64,000 nt of DNA, from contig NC_068341.1 of NCBI RefSeq assembly GCF_014633365.1, positions 2,976,001-3,040,000 of the forward strand. The letters run 5' to 3'. The translations under genes and the position numbers were made by a program. The notes beneath the pieces were generated by a model. The model saw only the letters and a list, made by a program, of their open reading frames with translations, did not search any database and was not told the DNA's origin. This stretch comes from Diospyros lotus. Lineage: Eukaryota; Streptophyta; Magnoliopsida; Ericales; Ebenaceae. Shown here one piece after another: positions 1-11,528 of the stretch. The first letter of the stretch is position 1, and the number at the start of each line of letters is the position of its first letter.

Positions 1-434
1 TCTTCCACCAGTAGCTCTACTTGCCCTTATTTGGTGGCACTTATTGCTAACTCATTGCATATGTCTCATCACCTTTGAGTCCCATCTACTTCATTAGGAG
101 CTTTCTAGTTGAAGAATTTTCCCACTACATCAAACAACTCAGCCCAAAAAAAAAACGGCAAAAAGGGGGCACAACTCTCCTTATGATAGCATTATGAAGT
201 GAAATATCTAATTTCCTATATGAAACGAGGGCATTTTAATATGCATAAAGCAGGCTGAACTTTGGGGTTTATGGACAAACTCTTGATGATGAGAAAACTC
301 CCCAAATTCCTCAAAAGCCACAAGTATGGGGTAAGACTTTTCTTCACCAGCAAGAGTCAAATATCAAGTTTATGGTTATCCTAGAGCGCATACTCCACAC
401 AACTAGCTTATTGATGCAGGTTGGCTATGTGGGA
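1..434. other. Unassigned flank, no gene seen
   Basis: I see no supportable gene here. The stretch is moderately AT-rich with a short A-run near 148 and no long open frame. It could be the edge of a gene or repeat lying outside the window. Confidence 0.4.
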
Positions 435-1713
435 TGTGATATTTTACTCTTGATATTAAAGTTTTGATGATGAAAATATTTCAAGTATGTTTTTCTAATA
501 TTTCTCATGTTCTTAGATTTCAATCAAAAATTAATTTCAAAATAATGAAACAAGTATTCAAAAGTAAATGTGTGTATTCAAAGCCCAAGTGTATGCGGAA
601 AAACAAAGTGAAATCATATCAAATCTCTTAAAAGAAATTAGAAGATATTTTTTTAAGGAAATCAAGCCATTTGTCAACTACATTAGATTTCTCTTTTATT
701 CTGTCGACTAAGCTCAAGCCATCTGTCGACTAAGAGAATGGCAATTTTTCAATCTGTCGACTAACAATAAGATTGGTTCTTTGGAAATTTTTCTAAGCTT
801 TGCTTTGTCCACTAATCCCTAGGATATGTTGACTAATAGTATGTAGTTTCAAATTCTTTTGAAAGTTTGCCTCAATCTATCGACTAACTCCTTTTGTTTG
901 TCGACTAACAGAATAAACAAATTAGTTCTGTCGACAAATAGTATCAATCTGTCGACTAAGTCTTGTTTTGTTGCTTGATTTTGTCGACTAACTCATTTTT
1001 TCTATCAACAATTTGTATTGCAAAAACTTGTAACAGCTAGTTTTTGGACGCATTAAATGCGCCCCAACTACCACCAATGGTCTGATTTTTGGATGTATTC
1101 ACCCACAACTCTAAATACATGGATGGTGGCTCACTTGAAGCTCTTAGATCATTTATTGCTCAACTACCAAGTGCTCAAAATTTCAAAGTGTTTCAAGTTT
1201 CTCTTGTTCTATCTTGTTTATTTGTAAAGGCTTTGTATTTAATTGTTTTTGTTCATTCAATCCTTTTTAATTCTTGTTGAGAGAACTTGTAACTAAGAGT
1301 GTAAACTCTTAGATCCTCTCTTTCAATTTACATTGTACCATTTCCTAGCTTGTGAGCTAGAGGGCCTACTTGTGTATAAGTAGGAGATTTGTACTTCCCT
1401 AGTCTTGGACTAGAGGGCCTACTTGGGATCAAGTAAGAGGTTTTAGTGAAGTCGTTTAAAATCCTTAATGGGAATTAAGGTAGTGGATTAAGCTTGATTT
1501 AAGCTGAATCACTATAATTCCTTTGTGTTCTTTACCTTTCTTGTTTCATATTGTTTAAGCTTTGCATTCATCATTTTATACGTTATATGCTTTAACTCAC
1601 TAAAACCATATTTGCATCAAAAAGATCTTAACTTTTTAAGTTCTATCGTATCATATTTTTTATATACCCAATTCACCCCTCCCCCCCTCTTGGGTGTGTG
1701 CCAAAGCATTTCA
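435..1713 (+). mobile_element. Copia LTR of SIRE/Maximus character with a PBS remnant
   Basis: A long terminal repeat of about 1.27 kb. The start (TG near 435) runs into a stretch about a gene-free TTTTGATGATGAAAA motif, and the end has the pyrimidine-rich CACCCCTCCCCCCCTCTTGGG tract split over 1675-1694. Both are features I associate with SIRE/Maximus LTRs. A degenerate tRNA-Met type primer-binding site (TATCAGGA near 1718-1725) seems to follow, so the LTR would be read on the + strand and the internal region is lost. No 5-bp target duplication is clear at the chosen ends (tggga/aagca), so the borders are approximate. Nothing in it codes. Confidence 0.6.
700..1010. repeat. Array of about 11 GTCGAC-centred motifs inside the LTR
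   Basis: Variants of the 11-mer CTGTCGACTAA recur about eleven times in roughly 310 bases, at irregular spacing of about 20-50 bp. The core GTCGAC is palindromic and several copies carry single substitutions (for example CTATCGACTAAC, TTGTCCACTAAT). The spacing is too irregular for a simple tandem repeat. The position, in what should be U3 of the LTR, would suit a cis-regulatory motif cluster, but that is inference. Confidence 0.65.
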
Positions 1714-1725
1714 TATCTATCAGGA

Positions 1726-2111
1726 TGACCACGTTCCCACCAATTGTCAATGTTAAGAACTTAAGATAACAATTATACCGTTATATTTCTTTTTTGATTT
1801 TTTTCCATTTATTTATCACTTATTCTCCTATTCCTTAACAACACCGCACTTTGGTGTATTAAAAGTCACATGCTGTCAAACCCCCTGACACTTTCTCATG
1901 GACTGCTTCCTTCCAAACATGATCCTCCAGTATTTGCCTCTCTAGCTGCAATCTCTCACTTATTCTTGTACTGTCTCCTTCTGTCTTAACATGTCCTCAA
2001 AACTTTCATCACAAACTTGGTTGTCCACTCTGATATCCTATCCTTTCTGCAAGATGAACTGCATATGGATGTGCATAAAGGAAGAGGAATATGCTGACGT
2101 CAACAAAATTT
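1726..2111. other. Intergenic, nothing recognised
   Basis: AT-rich sequence between the LTR fragment and the 3' end of the unrecognised minus-strand gene. It may contain that gene's 3' untranslated region. No other signal is seen. Confidence 0.4.
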
Positions 2112-2800
2112 TCATGGCTCAAACTTCTTGGTACTTGCATGTTTATGGTCCTAAACAGAAGAGACCCAAGTAGAAATAGGGTAATTATGCCTACAAAACC
2201 ATCCAGAATAAATGCCACCACAAATAAAAAAACCAATTTGAGGCATCACTTGATACTCTTAACACTGAAAATAATACAATCACAAATCTCTTTCTTCAAA
2301 TTCCAGAGCATTCAAATTCTAGAGCATTCAGCTACCTGTCATTTAATTCTCACCTGAATACTACTTTTTAGGTCCATTCTCAAGTCTTTATCTTGAATAT
2401 TGCCTGAAGCGTTTGATTTTGTGGCAGGGTCCATCTCATGATACGTCCTCTTTATACTAGTGCCGCATTTCCCTGGCAAAGGATTATAGAAATTCATCAC
2501 AAAAATCAGTAAAAAATCATACTGAACATTCATTAGTAAAACCATCCATACAAGAATAAAGATAAAGTTCCAAGAAAAAAGAAATTGAAACCCCATATGT
2601 AAAAATGTTATAGGACAAACTGCCAATTTTCAAGTGATTAATGCAAGCTTAATTCTCAGTTCTCCACCGTATGATGTACTCAAGACTTACCTTCACTTTT
2701 TGTTGACAAGTAACTGCCATGTAAATCTGAAGATGCCATCCACCAATAATGGCACAACATTGATTGTCTGAAAAGTGTCCCACAGTCAGATGTTCCAGGT
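2112..2800 (-). CDS. Unrecognised gene, three 3'-terminal exons
   Basis: Three exons with good junctions join in phase on the minus strand: 2691-2800, 2354-2472 and 2112-2150. Exon 2691-2800 ends at donor GTAAGT and is open in the frame reading CGTLFRQSMLCHYWWMASSD. Exon 2354-2472 follows acceptor TTTGCCAG and ends at donor GTGAGA. Exon 2112-2150 follows acceptor TTCTGTTTAG and ends in TGA. The phases (1 then 0) match, giving about 88 residues that are polar, Lys/Ser-rich and without a membrane segment. I do not recognise the family. The 5' exons are not identified, and the tandem repeats at 3.3-4.3 kb lie upstream. It may be a live gene or a gene relic; only the exon chain is supported. Confidence 0.4.
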
Positions 2801-3299
2801 CTTCAGTAGAAATCAGGTCAAACATTTAACACATGCAACCATTCACAATATTGTCCCTAAGCACGAGAGATTGACAAATGAACGCCATAATATTGAAATG
2901 TAAGTTCTGAACTTGTCTCCATTCTTTTTCAACCCTACCACTAGCCTTCTTATATACAATACAGAACATCATCAACTTATAGGGCCACTGGTCGGTGGAT
3001 GGTTGAAAAACATGAAGGCCATGAGAAAATAAAACTGAAGGGTTTCTTATCAAGGACCAAAGTAAGTTTTGGTTAGATGAAGTACAACGATTTAACAAAA
3101 TGTGGTCAATATTGGATTTTTTTATGCCAATATTGGATTTCTTTAGCTTCATTTCTGAATTTTTTGTTTTTTATTAAACCTCTATTTTTTTCCCCTTTCA
3201 CTCAGTCTCCAGCTCTGAAGTACCCCAATGCACTCTAAAATCAAACAAGCAATACTAGTAAAATGCTGCTAAAAAATTCAGTCATTTAATCTATACCTT

Positions 3300-4290
3300 T
3301 TATAGTTTGATTTGAGCGATACACACACAGGACTGGAGCTTGAGAAAAGAAACAGAAAGGAAAGGAAAATAATGCAGTCCCTATTTTTGTCTTCCTCTTC
3401 AAACTTAAGATCATAATTTTTCTTTCTTTTTTCAAACTAAGATCTATTTCCTTCTTGTTTTCCTTTTTTTTCTTTGCAAAGCCAAATAAAGAAAAATGCA
3501 TATATCCTCTACATTTTTTTCTCCATCCCTCTCACAGGTTCCAAACAGAGACTTTCATAAATTCACTGATCTTCAATAAACCGTAAAGAAAAAGGAAAAC
3601 AAGAACAACTAGTTTCCCTTTTCTTTGGAACACCCAATTTATTTTCCGTCTCTTTTACCTTATTTGCTGGCAAAGTTGAAACAAAGAAAAATCAGTAGTC
3701 TAAGTAGAGGTTTCACAAGTTCCAAATAGAGATTTTATCTGTTAAAAAAATCTTCAAGAAAACTGCAGGAGCAGCTAACCCATATCAGTTTGCTTCTCAT
3801 TTATCTTTGCAAAACCAAAGAAATGAAAATGAGCCGTCTCCCCGAATCTTCCTTCTCTACGTCTTCCACAAGTTCCGAACAGAGACTTCAATCATCCAAC
3901 AATCTTCAATAAACCAGAGAGAAGAAGGAAAACAGTGACCGTTCGTTCTCCTTCTTCTTTGGAACCCAACTCATTTTTCCTTCTTTTCCTTCGGCAGTCC
4001 ACATTTTCCTTCTCTAGCCCTTCCCCAAGTCCCAAATACAGCCTTCATATTAGTTCAAGAACCTTTAAGAAAACGAAAGATAGAAGAATGGCAACAAGGA
4101 CAAACGTACGACTGGTTTCTTATCCTTTCAAACCCAAATCCGGTAGGGTCCTTCCTATTTAAAACAAAAGAAACAAAAACAGATACCCAACATTTTCGTT
4201 CTCTAGCACGTTCACAAGCAGAACCAGAGACTTCAATATAACGAGCGATAAGAAGGAAAGCAAGGACACGGAGTGACCTTTTCGGAGGAC
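3300..4290. repeat. Degenerate tandem repeat, unit about 155-190 bp
   Basis: A landmark close to ACAAGTTCCAAACAGAGACTT recurs near 3535, 3715, 3868, 4024 and 4211. Each time it is followed by TCTTCAATAAACC-like and GAAGGAAAAC-like words, and then by TTCTTTGGAACCCAA-like text. Spacing is roughly 180, 153, 156 and 188 bp. An earlier, weaker copy may start near 3320. The copies differ by many substitutions and small indels, so the array is old. It codes for nothing convincing on either strand. It lies upstream of the minus-strand gene relic. Confidence 0.65.
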
Positions 4291-5316
4291 GAGAAAAGCG
4301 ACCGGCTCTGGGAATCGAAGGCGAAGGCCATGGGCGCGAGCTCTGCAACAAAACCATCATTGTCTTCGTCTTCTTCCGAGAAGACATACATAGAGAAAGA
4401 TATACAGAGATGGCAATGAAGCGCAGCTACGAGCATTTGTATATTGGACCTGGAACTGACGTTGATATTGTTATGTTTCGGTGTGTAGTTCATTGACATG
4501 TTTGCCATCCATGGGCTCGATAATCACAAAAATGCCATCACTGTATATATATTTATATTTAAAAGCTATTTTAATATTTTTTACTTTCCTAATTATCATA
4601 TTATGTCATGTCATTATTAATTATAAACACTTATTTTTCATTCAAATTAGTGCAAAAATAACTAATTAAAAAATATAAAAATATTACATAATTTATATCA
4701 AACAACATAATATTAAATATTATTTAATGAGAATAAAATAAAAGAAGACAAGTAACATAACATTTACCTAAAATGAATAAAATGAGAGGTGGGCATGGAC
4801 CCCATATTCTGTATACCTAAATCAAATAAATTCGAAATAAATAAGAGAATAAATTGCCAAATAAAAGAGTAAATATGTCAAAAACTAACCTTTCTCTATA
4901 CTAATGCTAAAGCCAGCTTTTTGGAAAAAAAAAAAATTGCCAAACAAGGCCTTCAGATACAACACACGGGTACAATGGTAATTTCAAGCTCTACATATTT
5001 TTATTTTGTAAGAAGGATATAATGGTAATTCAGAGGAAGTGATCCAAATGCTTATTCTTTCGATAATATTAATTTTTTATATTTAATTTTAATATTCATA
5101 AAATTATAAATATTTCTTTAAATTCTGTGTTGTATTTTTTTGTAAAATATTTTTATTTTTATAAATATAAAAAATGAGTGTAGAAATAATCGCCTTAAGA
5201 ATGCAAACCGTAGCACCAGTAAGTCCACACGTGCTAATGCTGGTGTGGTGCACGTGCTTCCCCCAAATGATTCAACGGAAGACTTGTGAGGAGGCTTATT
5301 TAGTGGAAGAAAGTTA
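4291..5316. other. AT-rich intergenic DNA
   Basis: No gene is supported. A short + strand frame begins with ATG near 4330 but ends after 29 codons. Two CACGTG-type G-boxes lie about 20 bp apart near 5229 and 5251, with no obvious gene start beside them. Confidence 0.4.
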
Positions 5317-5770
5317 GGTCAAATTCATATATTTATTTATGTATTTTTCTGTTTTTTATAATTATTTAATTTTTTATTATTTTAATTACACATTTAAAAT
5401 TAAATTTTAAATCAATTTAACTCTTATATTTTAACTTTTTGCAATCAAAATTTTTATTGTTTCAATTAGACACTTAGACTTACATTTTTGAATTAATTTA
5501 ACTCATATACTTTCATGTATTAAAATAAAATAAAGTGAGATGATAAAATATATGTCATATTCATGTCAAAATAAATATACTAAATTAACTCAAAAATTTA
5601 AATTTATAGGTGTAATTGAAATAATATAAAGTTTGAATTGTCATATAAAAAAAATTAAAATACAAGAATTAAATTTATTTAAAAATATAAATTTAATTTT
5701 TGTAAATAAAAAGTTCAAGTGAACACGAAATAAAATATAAAAATATACAGATAAAAATATAAATTTGGTC
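5317..5770. repeat. Foldback (palindromic) MITE-like element, about 454 bp
   Basis: The left half (GGTCAAATTCATATATTTAT onwards) is repeated in inverted orientation in the right half, which ends in ATAAATTTGGTC. The inverted match covers most of the element, including the words TCTTATATTTTAA and TTTCAATTA in the left arm and their complements in the right arm. The arms are diverged and no confident target-site duplication is seen, so the superfamily is not assigned. Confidence 0.5.
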
Positions 5771-7245
5771 AAGAAATTCAAGAATGAGAAGTGAATAACA
5801 GTTTTCATTCCGATAAGGTAAAAACAACTTAATACTATTTTTTTTTTTTTGAAATTATGAGATATTATTATAAGTACTTTTTTGTTTTTTAAATAGTGGA
5901 TAATAAAATGGCCAAAAGAAAAGAGAAGAAACAGAAAAATCTAGGAGTAGGGGTGACTCACAAAATTGAGGATAAGAAATTAAAGGCCATTGTGAGACCC
6001 AGGGAGAGGGTCACCAAGCTGGTCCTTGTTCGTACCCATCCACCTTGTGATTGTCTCTGATAGTGAATTATTTTCCTTCCCTTTTCTCTACTTCCAAACA
6101 CGTGATCATTACCCCCTCCTAATACCACCAAGTCAACTTGGGTGGACCTCGCACTCTGACCTGGGGCTACACCTCTGAACTCTTTTGAGTTATGGGCCAC
6201 GGCCCAGCATCACAAACTGCATATTGTGATACCTCACAGGTTTGATGGGCTTGGGCCTAACATGCTGAACGATTTCGCCTTGGATGAGTCATGTTACATA
6301 TGGATCGTGGCTTACCAATTATTCTTTTATCAATTTCTATAAAGACGATACCGATAAGATTAAATTGTAACGAACTACTTTCTTTCCAAAAATGGCATGA
6401 CACAGATATATTTAAGGCACTGTCCTGTCCTGCCCTGCGCCCACTCAATGGCGGTCCCAAATTATAACTCGGTTACGACCTATAATACCACAATGCTGCC
6501 CACAATTATTAGTCGAAGATGACTACGAGTTCCTAAAACTAAATAATATATTTAAGACCTTTTTCTAATAAACTAGTGAGATGAGATTGAATTGAGACAA
6601 ACTTTCATGTCCCACAATGGAATCCACGAGCAACAAAGTTGTGGACGCAGTATGAAAGGGGGGAACAGCCCACATTCTCAGTCTTCCTAAAGTCCATGGC
6701 TCATGATTAATTGCATCCATATCAAACAATTTGACCATTTGGGTAATGGCACACATGTGAGAGTTTCTTCTGGCTATGAAAACAAAAAGAAAAACAGATG
6801 TCATTCCTGGACAATTACTTACCAAATCCATTACAACTGTTTTCTTAAAGAGCATTATAGCGAGTTTACCTTTCTCCATTCTTTTACAATGCCCCACCAT
6901 CCACCCAGAAAAGCCCCAAGGTCCCCACAATGCCACAACAAAAAGTGGGATGCTTTATGGAGATAACTTTGAATATCCCTCCCTTGGCTTTGATCGCACC
7001 AACCATGACCAAGCCCTTCATTTTCCTGAATTTTCTTCAAGATGTCGTATGGCACTGGCACCTTGTTTGGCAAAGCTTAAAGGAGGTAATAGGGTGAGCA
7101 AAGCAAAATTATGGCATCTGACTGCGACTGCAATGCCGCGGAATACCAAGGAAGATAGATAATAAGTGATGATAGGTAGGGATATAAGAAAAGTAACTTA
7201 AAGTAGCGGGAGTTCTTGCAGGCACGTGCAATTGGGCGTCAACAT
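5771..7245. other. Intergenic region downstream of the bHLH gene
   Basis: No gene is supported. A near-palindrome around 6124-6143 (CCACCAAGT..ACTTGGGTGG) is visible. The part nearest 7246 is likely the 3' untranslated region of the bHLH gene, but no clear polyadenylation signal fixes its end. Confidence 0.4.
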
Positions 7246-10200
7246 CTATGACGGGCCATTTGGCTCAGGCTTGACATGGGTGGAGGCATCCAGTGGCTGA
7301 GAATTGGGATAGATTAGCGCGGCAAGGGATATCGGCATGATACAAAGCCCTTTAGATTGGAGATATTGCATTGCAGCACCAACATCTTCTTCCATTAGCT
7401 TAGCTACCTCTTGCTCTATGTCATAATTTGACCACTTATCCCAGGCCCGGTCATTGGATTCGCCTCCACTGTTGTCTCCCTGTGTAATGCAATGGAAGGG
7501 GGGGGGGGGGGGGGAGCATGCGAGGGATATATAAGAAATTGCCACGATTGTGTGTTAAAGAGCAAGTTCAAAATTGGGAACAAGCATCCATTCTTTCGCT
7601 TACCTCGACTGACAGTGGGATATCAGCCACAAGTTGTGCCACTGCACCAGCTCCGCCCAGCCTACTCATGCTTAGAACCTGCTAAGCAGGTGAATAAATA
7701 TTGGAAAATTGCAAAAGTGAAAAAAAGAAAATATGGTACATGAGAGAGCATCTAATATGATTGGAACAGGTTCTAGAATAGCAGACTGAAGATATATGTG
7801 CATGCAATAACCTCCACTCTCTCCCATTCATCTAAGAATTTTCAACTGGAACCGTCCAACAATCCATGCAAAAGATCAATCATAGGCATGATTCAATAGG
7901 TCCATCTCAGTAATGCATGTTCACTTTGAATTTCCCCATTGATGATTAGTACACAAATTTTATACCAATGTTCTAGGAAAATTTGTAGAAGAACAGTTAA
8001 CGTCAAATTGGTTTATGACATTCATGAAATCTTCAAAAATCAGGGGATAGAAGACCAAGATAGGGCAGATTGGACCCTGAATAGAATTAAATTCTATCAA
8101 ATTATAATATTTAAATTTTAGTGATGAAAGGAGTCAAGGGAAGACAAATCTTCTGTTGGCTAAAAGTACATAAACTAGGATAAAAAATGCAGACAAGCAC
8201 CTAAGAAACCTTTCAAATAACATTTGCAGAAAGTACTCTGTTAATCTGGTAAAATTAATGATATGAGGGCTAAATGACTAACATTTTAACCATGATAGAA
8301 GAATGTCTTACCTTGACTTGGAGCCTTAAGAACTTCACATAATCCAGAATCTCATCAAGCATGGCAGCCCTATCCGTCTGTAAAAAGGTTAAGTGCATTA
8401 ATGCTAGTTTAGATTAAAGCCAATCAACAGGTCAAAATGGCACTGGCATGGTAGTAGAAAGCACAAACAAACATGACAGGACATTCTTTTACAAACATTT
8501 GAACTGTATACTTCCATTGACGTATCCACAACATTGTGACATTCCAAACACAAGGCTTTAAGTAATTGTGAGAATTTTTTTAAAAATAATATTATTTCTG
8601 GAAAAATGATTAAGATAACACCCTAAACAAACTATCTAGGCACACCTGCTCGTGGCAAGGCCAGGCTCAGAACCACAGGCAGTTTTCGTTCAAAACTGTT
8701 GATTGAACTAATGGTTTTTAACCCTCTTAAGTGAAGAACAAGTGGTTCAACTAGTTTGATAGTAGCTTGTTTAGGATTGAAGTAATATTATTTAAAAACC
8801 CACAATTGAGACATAAGCAGCCTGTCAACAGTTTACTTTGGTACTCCTTCAGCAATCAAAACAATACTTCTTTATCATATGATATTTAACAGACAACAAA
8901 ACGTAGGCCTAAGCAGTCCAAAAACAGAACCAAAAATGTCAAATAATTAATCTGACAAAGAAAAAATCCACGCCATAATCTCTGTGACATAAAAGAAGAA
9001 TAACTGTGTCTTTCACTGTCCAGTGAACATATGTGTCAAAACGCAGGCTGCATAACAAGCATAGCAGTTGAAGGGAAGGGAAACCAAAATATAACAATAA
9101 AACAAGTAGTATTTCTTTGGACGCTGTGAAATAAAACAGACCTTGTTGCAGCTTGGAACAAGATCCTGCAAAGCTCTCATCCTTTCTGCTATTCTTTCCC
9201 TACGCAACTGTAAACAATAAACTGTGTTGTTAGCAAAATCAGAATCAGAATCAAAAGGGGAATAAGAAAAGTGAATCCAAATTCTAATGAGTCATCCTGA
9301 ACTCAACAGCGCATTTGTGATCTGGGCATGAAGCACTTGCGCCCGGAACAACGAAACAACAGATGTAAGGCATGTGTCCAACCTTTCTTAGAGCCAGATG
9401 AGCTGGGAAACTCTCGTGGAAAGCCCTTTTTGTGAGATTTTAAACATTATTCTCACAACATGCACATCAACTAAGTAACATGTCCTTGGAATTCCATTCC
9501 ATTAACACTTAACTCTCTCCAAAACAAACATTTCCAACCAAATACGTTCCCTAAACAGGGCTTGCATTTTATGCAACTCAACTTACCCGCTCAGCAATAC
9601 TGTGGGGATCAGTGGCTTGTCCCCGACGGGCCCGCACCCTTGGACGGATGGGAGGTGGCTGTGGCACAGTGACTGTTGTGCTGGGAGTCAACTGTCCATG
9701 AAAAGCCTGCAAAATAACAGGGAGCTCGAGGCAATCACAAACCCATAAACCAAAATTCAGCTTGTATTGTAAAGCCCACAGTTAATACCCAAATACCTAG
9801 ATAAACCACGGTATAGGCAGCCTTGCTTGGGACAAATTACTTCCAATTTCATTTTGAAGCCCTGAATTCGTAAAGACTATGCTAAAGGAAACTCAAGAAA
9901 GGAAGTTCCACCACAGTGACCAAAAACCTAGTGGTGCATCAATATCGTGTTTAAAAGTAGTCACGAGGTGTCTTATAAAGAAATAGAACCAATTTCATGC
10001 TTTAATCAGGAACAAGCAAATTCCCCTTTACAAATATAACATTACTTAAATAAAATATGTGCATAATAAAAGAAAACTAGGAAAATGATCAGTGATTATA
10101 TGAACCTGAGGCACAGTTTGGCGCACAGAATGAGGCTGCAAATGCTCGAACGCCGGGAACAAACTCGCCATATTCACAGACTCCCTTTCCTGCACCCAAA

Positions 10201-10555
10201 ACCGGAAAAGGACTCAATTAACCCCAACCCATTTCCAAATTTGCGGAGAACAACCACGCAGGCACCGCGATTTCCACAAAACCTCAAAGACAGAAAAAGG
10301 CAAAAGATCAACACATACACTCTTCACACCAGCAGCCCCGCCATGAACGTCCTCCCGGCCGTTGTCCAGGCTCAGACCCAACGGCACAAACGGCTGCTGG
10401 AACCCTCCTCCACCGGCGCCGGCGGCGGTAGTCAGCTGAGACGCCGTGGTCTGGCCCGAGCTGGAATCCGTAGAGGCCAGGCCCGCGTACGACGGCATGG
10501 AGAGGATTTGGTCGAGGAAGTCGTCGGCGTAACCCTCCGGTGGGTTGGCGGCCAT
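7246..10555 (-). CDS. bHLH transcription factor, subfamily XI (UNE12/LRL type)
   Basis: Seven exons (10319-10555, 10106-10189, 9587-9706, 9142-9207, 8312-8377, 7604-7678, 7246-7479) join in phase 0 with GT..AG junctions to give 293 residues. The N-terminus [18 protein letters not shown] is typical of the subfamily. The basic region and helix-loop-helix span about 138-192, with the DNA-contacting pattern His142, Glu146, Arg150 in [15 protein letters not shown]. This is followed by the subfamily-specific tail [16 protein letters not shown] and the C-terminal [12 protein letters not shown] and MPISLA motifs. The family binds E/G-box DNA as dimers in the nucleus; members act in fertilisation and root-hair growth. 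Length fits the family (about 300). Intron 6 holds a 17-base G run at 7498-7514. The member cannot be named from sequence alone. Confidence 0.93.
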
Positions 10556-10800
10556 GCCGGAGACGGTTGATTTTCCTGCTAGAAATCGGTGCAGCTACAA
10601 TAAGTATAGAGTATATACTTGCTTCTATGTGGGATTTTCGCGGAGAATCGGAGAGAGAGAGAGAGAGAGAGATTGGGGTTTGGAGAAGCAGGAGTGGTGT
10701 CGGATATGGAGGTGACAGAGAAGGGTTAGGGTTTCGAGGGTGGGTGGGAACTGGGAACTGGGAATTGGAATTTGGAATTGGAATTGGAATTGGAATTGCT
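10556..10800 (-). promoter_or_regulatory. 5' leader and proximal promoter of the bHLH gene
   Basis: Just upstream of the ATG lie a (GA)n tract at 10650-10672, a telo-box-like AGGGTTAGGGTTT (reverse AAACCCTAA) near 10722-10733, and a six-base (GGAATT)n repeat at about 10757-10798. Telo-boxes and GA/CT tracts are common in plant core promoters and leaders. No TATA box is clear. The transcription start is not determined. Confidence 0.4.
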
Positions 10801-11528
10801 CTGTGCTTTGCTTTGCCTTTGCGTCTGACAATGCTCGCTTCCAGTTGGGCCTCCGTGGAAAAGAGAGTCGAATTTTTGGGAGCGATCATTATCATCATCA
10901 CCATCATCATCCCTTTTCTTTCTTTCTTCCTTGCTTTGGGGTTTGTGGGGGTTCCAATTGTAATTTTTTACCTTCACAAAGGGCACTAGTGCCCTTTCAC
11001 CTGTCAGGTCAATGGCGACACCCATCTTCCATAACTTTACATTTCTTTGCTACTTTTTGGCATAAACTAAAGTTAAAACAAGAAATTATTAAGAAGTGCT
11101 CAAAAAATTTAAAATAAAACCCATTCAAGTTCTAAATGGATTATTATTTTACATCCCATCCGTTCATTATTATAAGTTTATTAACAAAATATTATTATCA
11201 GGTTGGTATTATTTATATTACACGAAAACACTTCATAGGTATTGTTTTCCAGTTTTTAAAATGTTTCGAAAACGTTTTTTATTCTGTTTTGAACCTTATT
11301 TAAGCTTATTTTTTTAGAAAAATATCCGTTTCCACGTTTCCGTTTTCTATCGAAAACGTTTCCCGTTTCTGTGCAACATAAGATACTATTAAGATTAATT
11401 AATTATCTTTACTTACATAACACATACATGTATCATTTGTAAAAATTATCACCCACAATTATTAACATATTTTACATTATTAACGAACACCTGGAATTTG
11501 AAGAAGAAAAAGACAAAAATTCTAAATT
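10801..11528. other. Intergenic, with a dispersed repeat copy at 11225-11385
   Basis: Between the bHLH promoter and the 3' end of the LysM receptor gene. The part at about 11225-11385 (TTTTTAAAATGTTT ... GTGCAACATAA) resembles about 44655-44795 in the same orientation, so it is an interspersed repeat. No coding signal is seen. Confidence 0.45.

Noticed and set aside
4055..4508. Minus-strand frames of about 90-110 codons as first exons of the unrecognised gene
   Set aside because: They overlap each other in different frames inside tandem repeats and no donor in the right phase could be chosen.
10308..10910. 200-codon minus frame across the bHLH leader
   Set aside because: It overlaps bHLH exon 1 in another frame and is made of low-complexity GGAATT/GA-derived residues.
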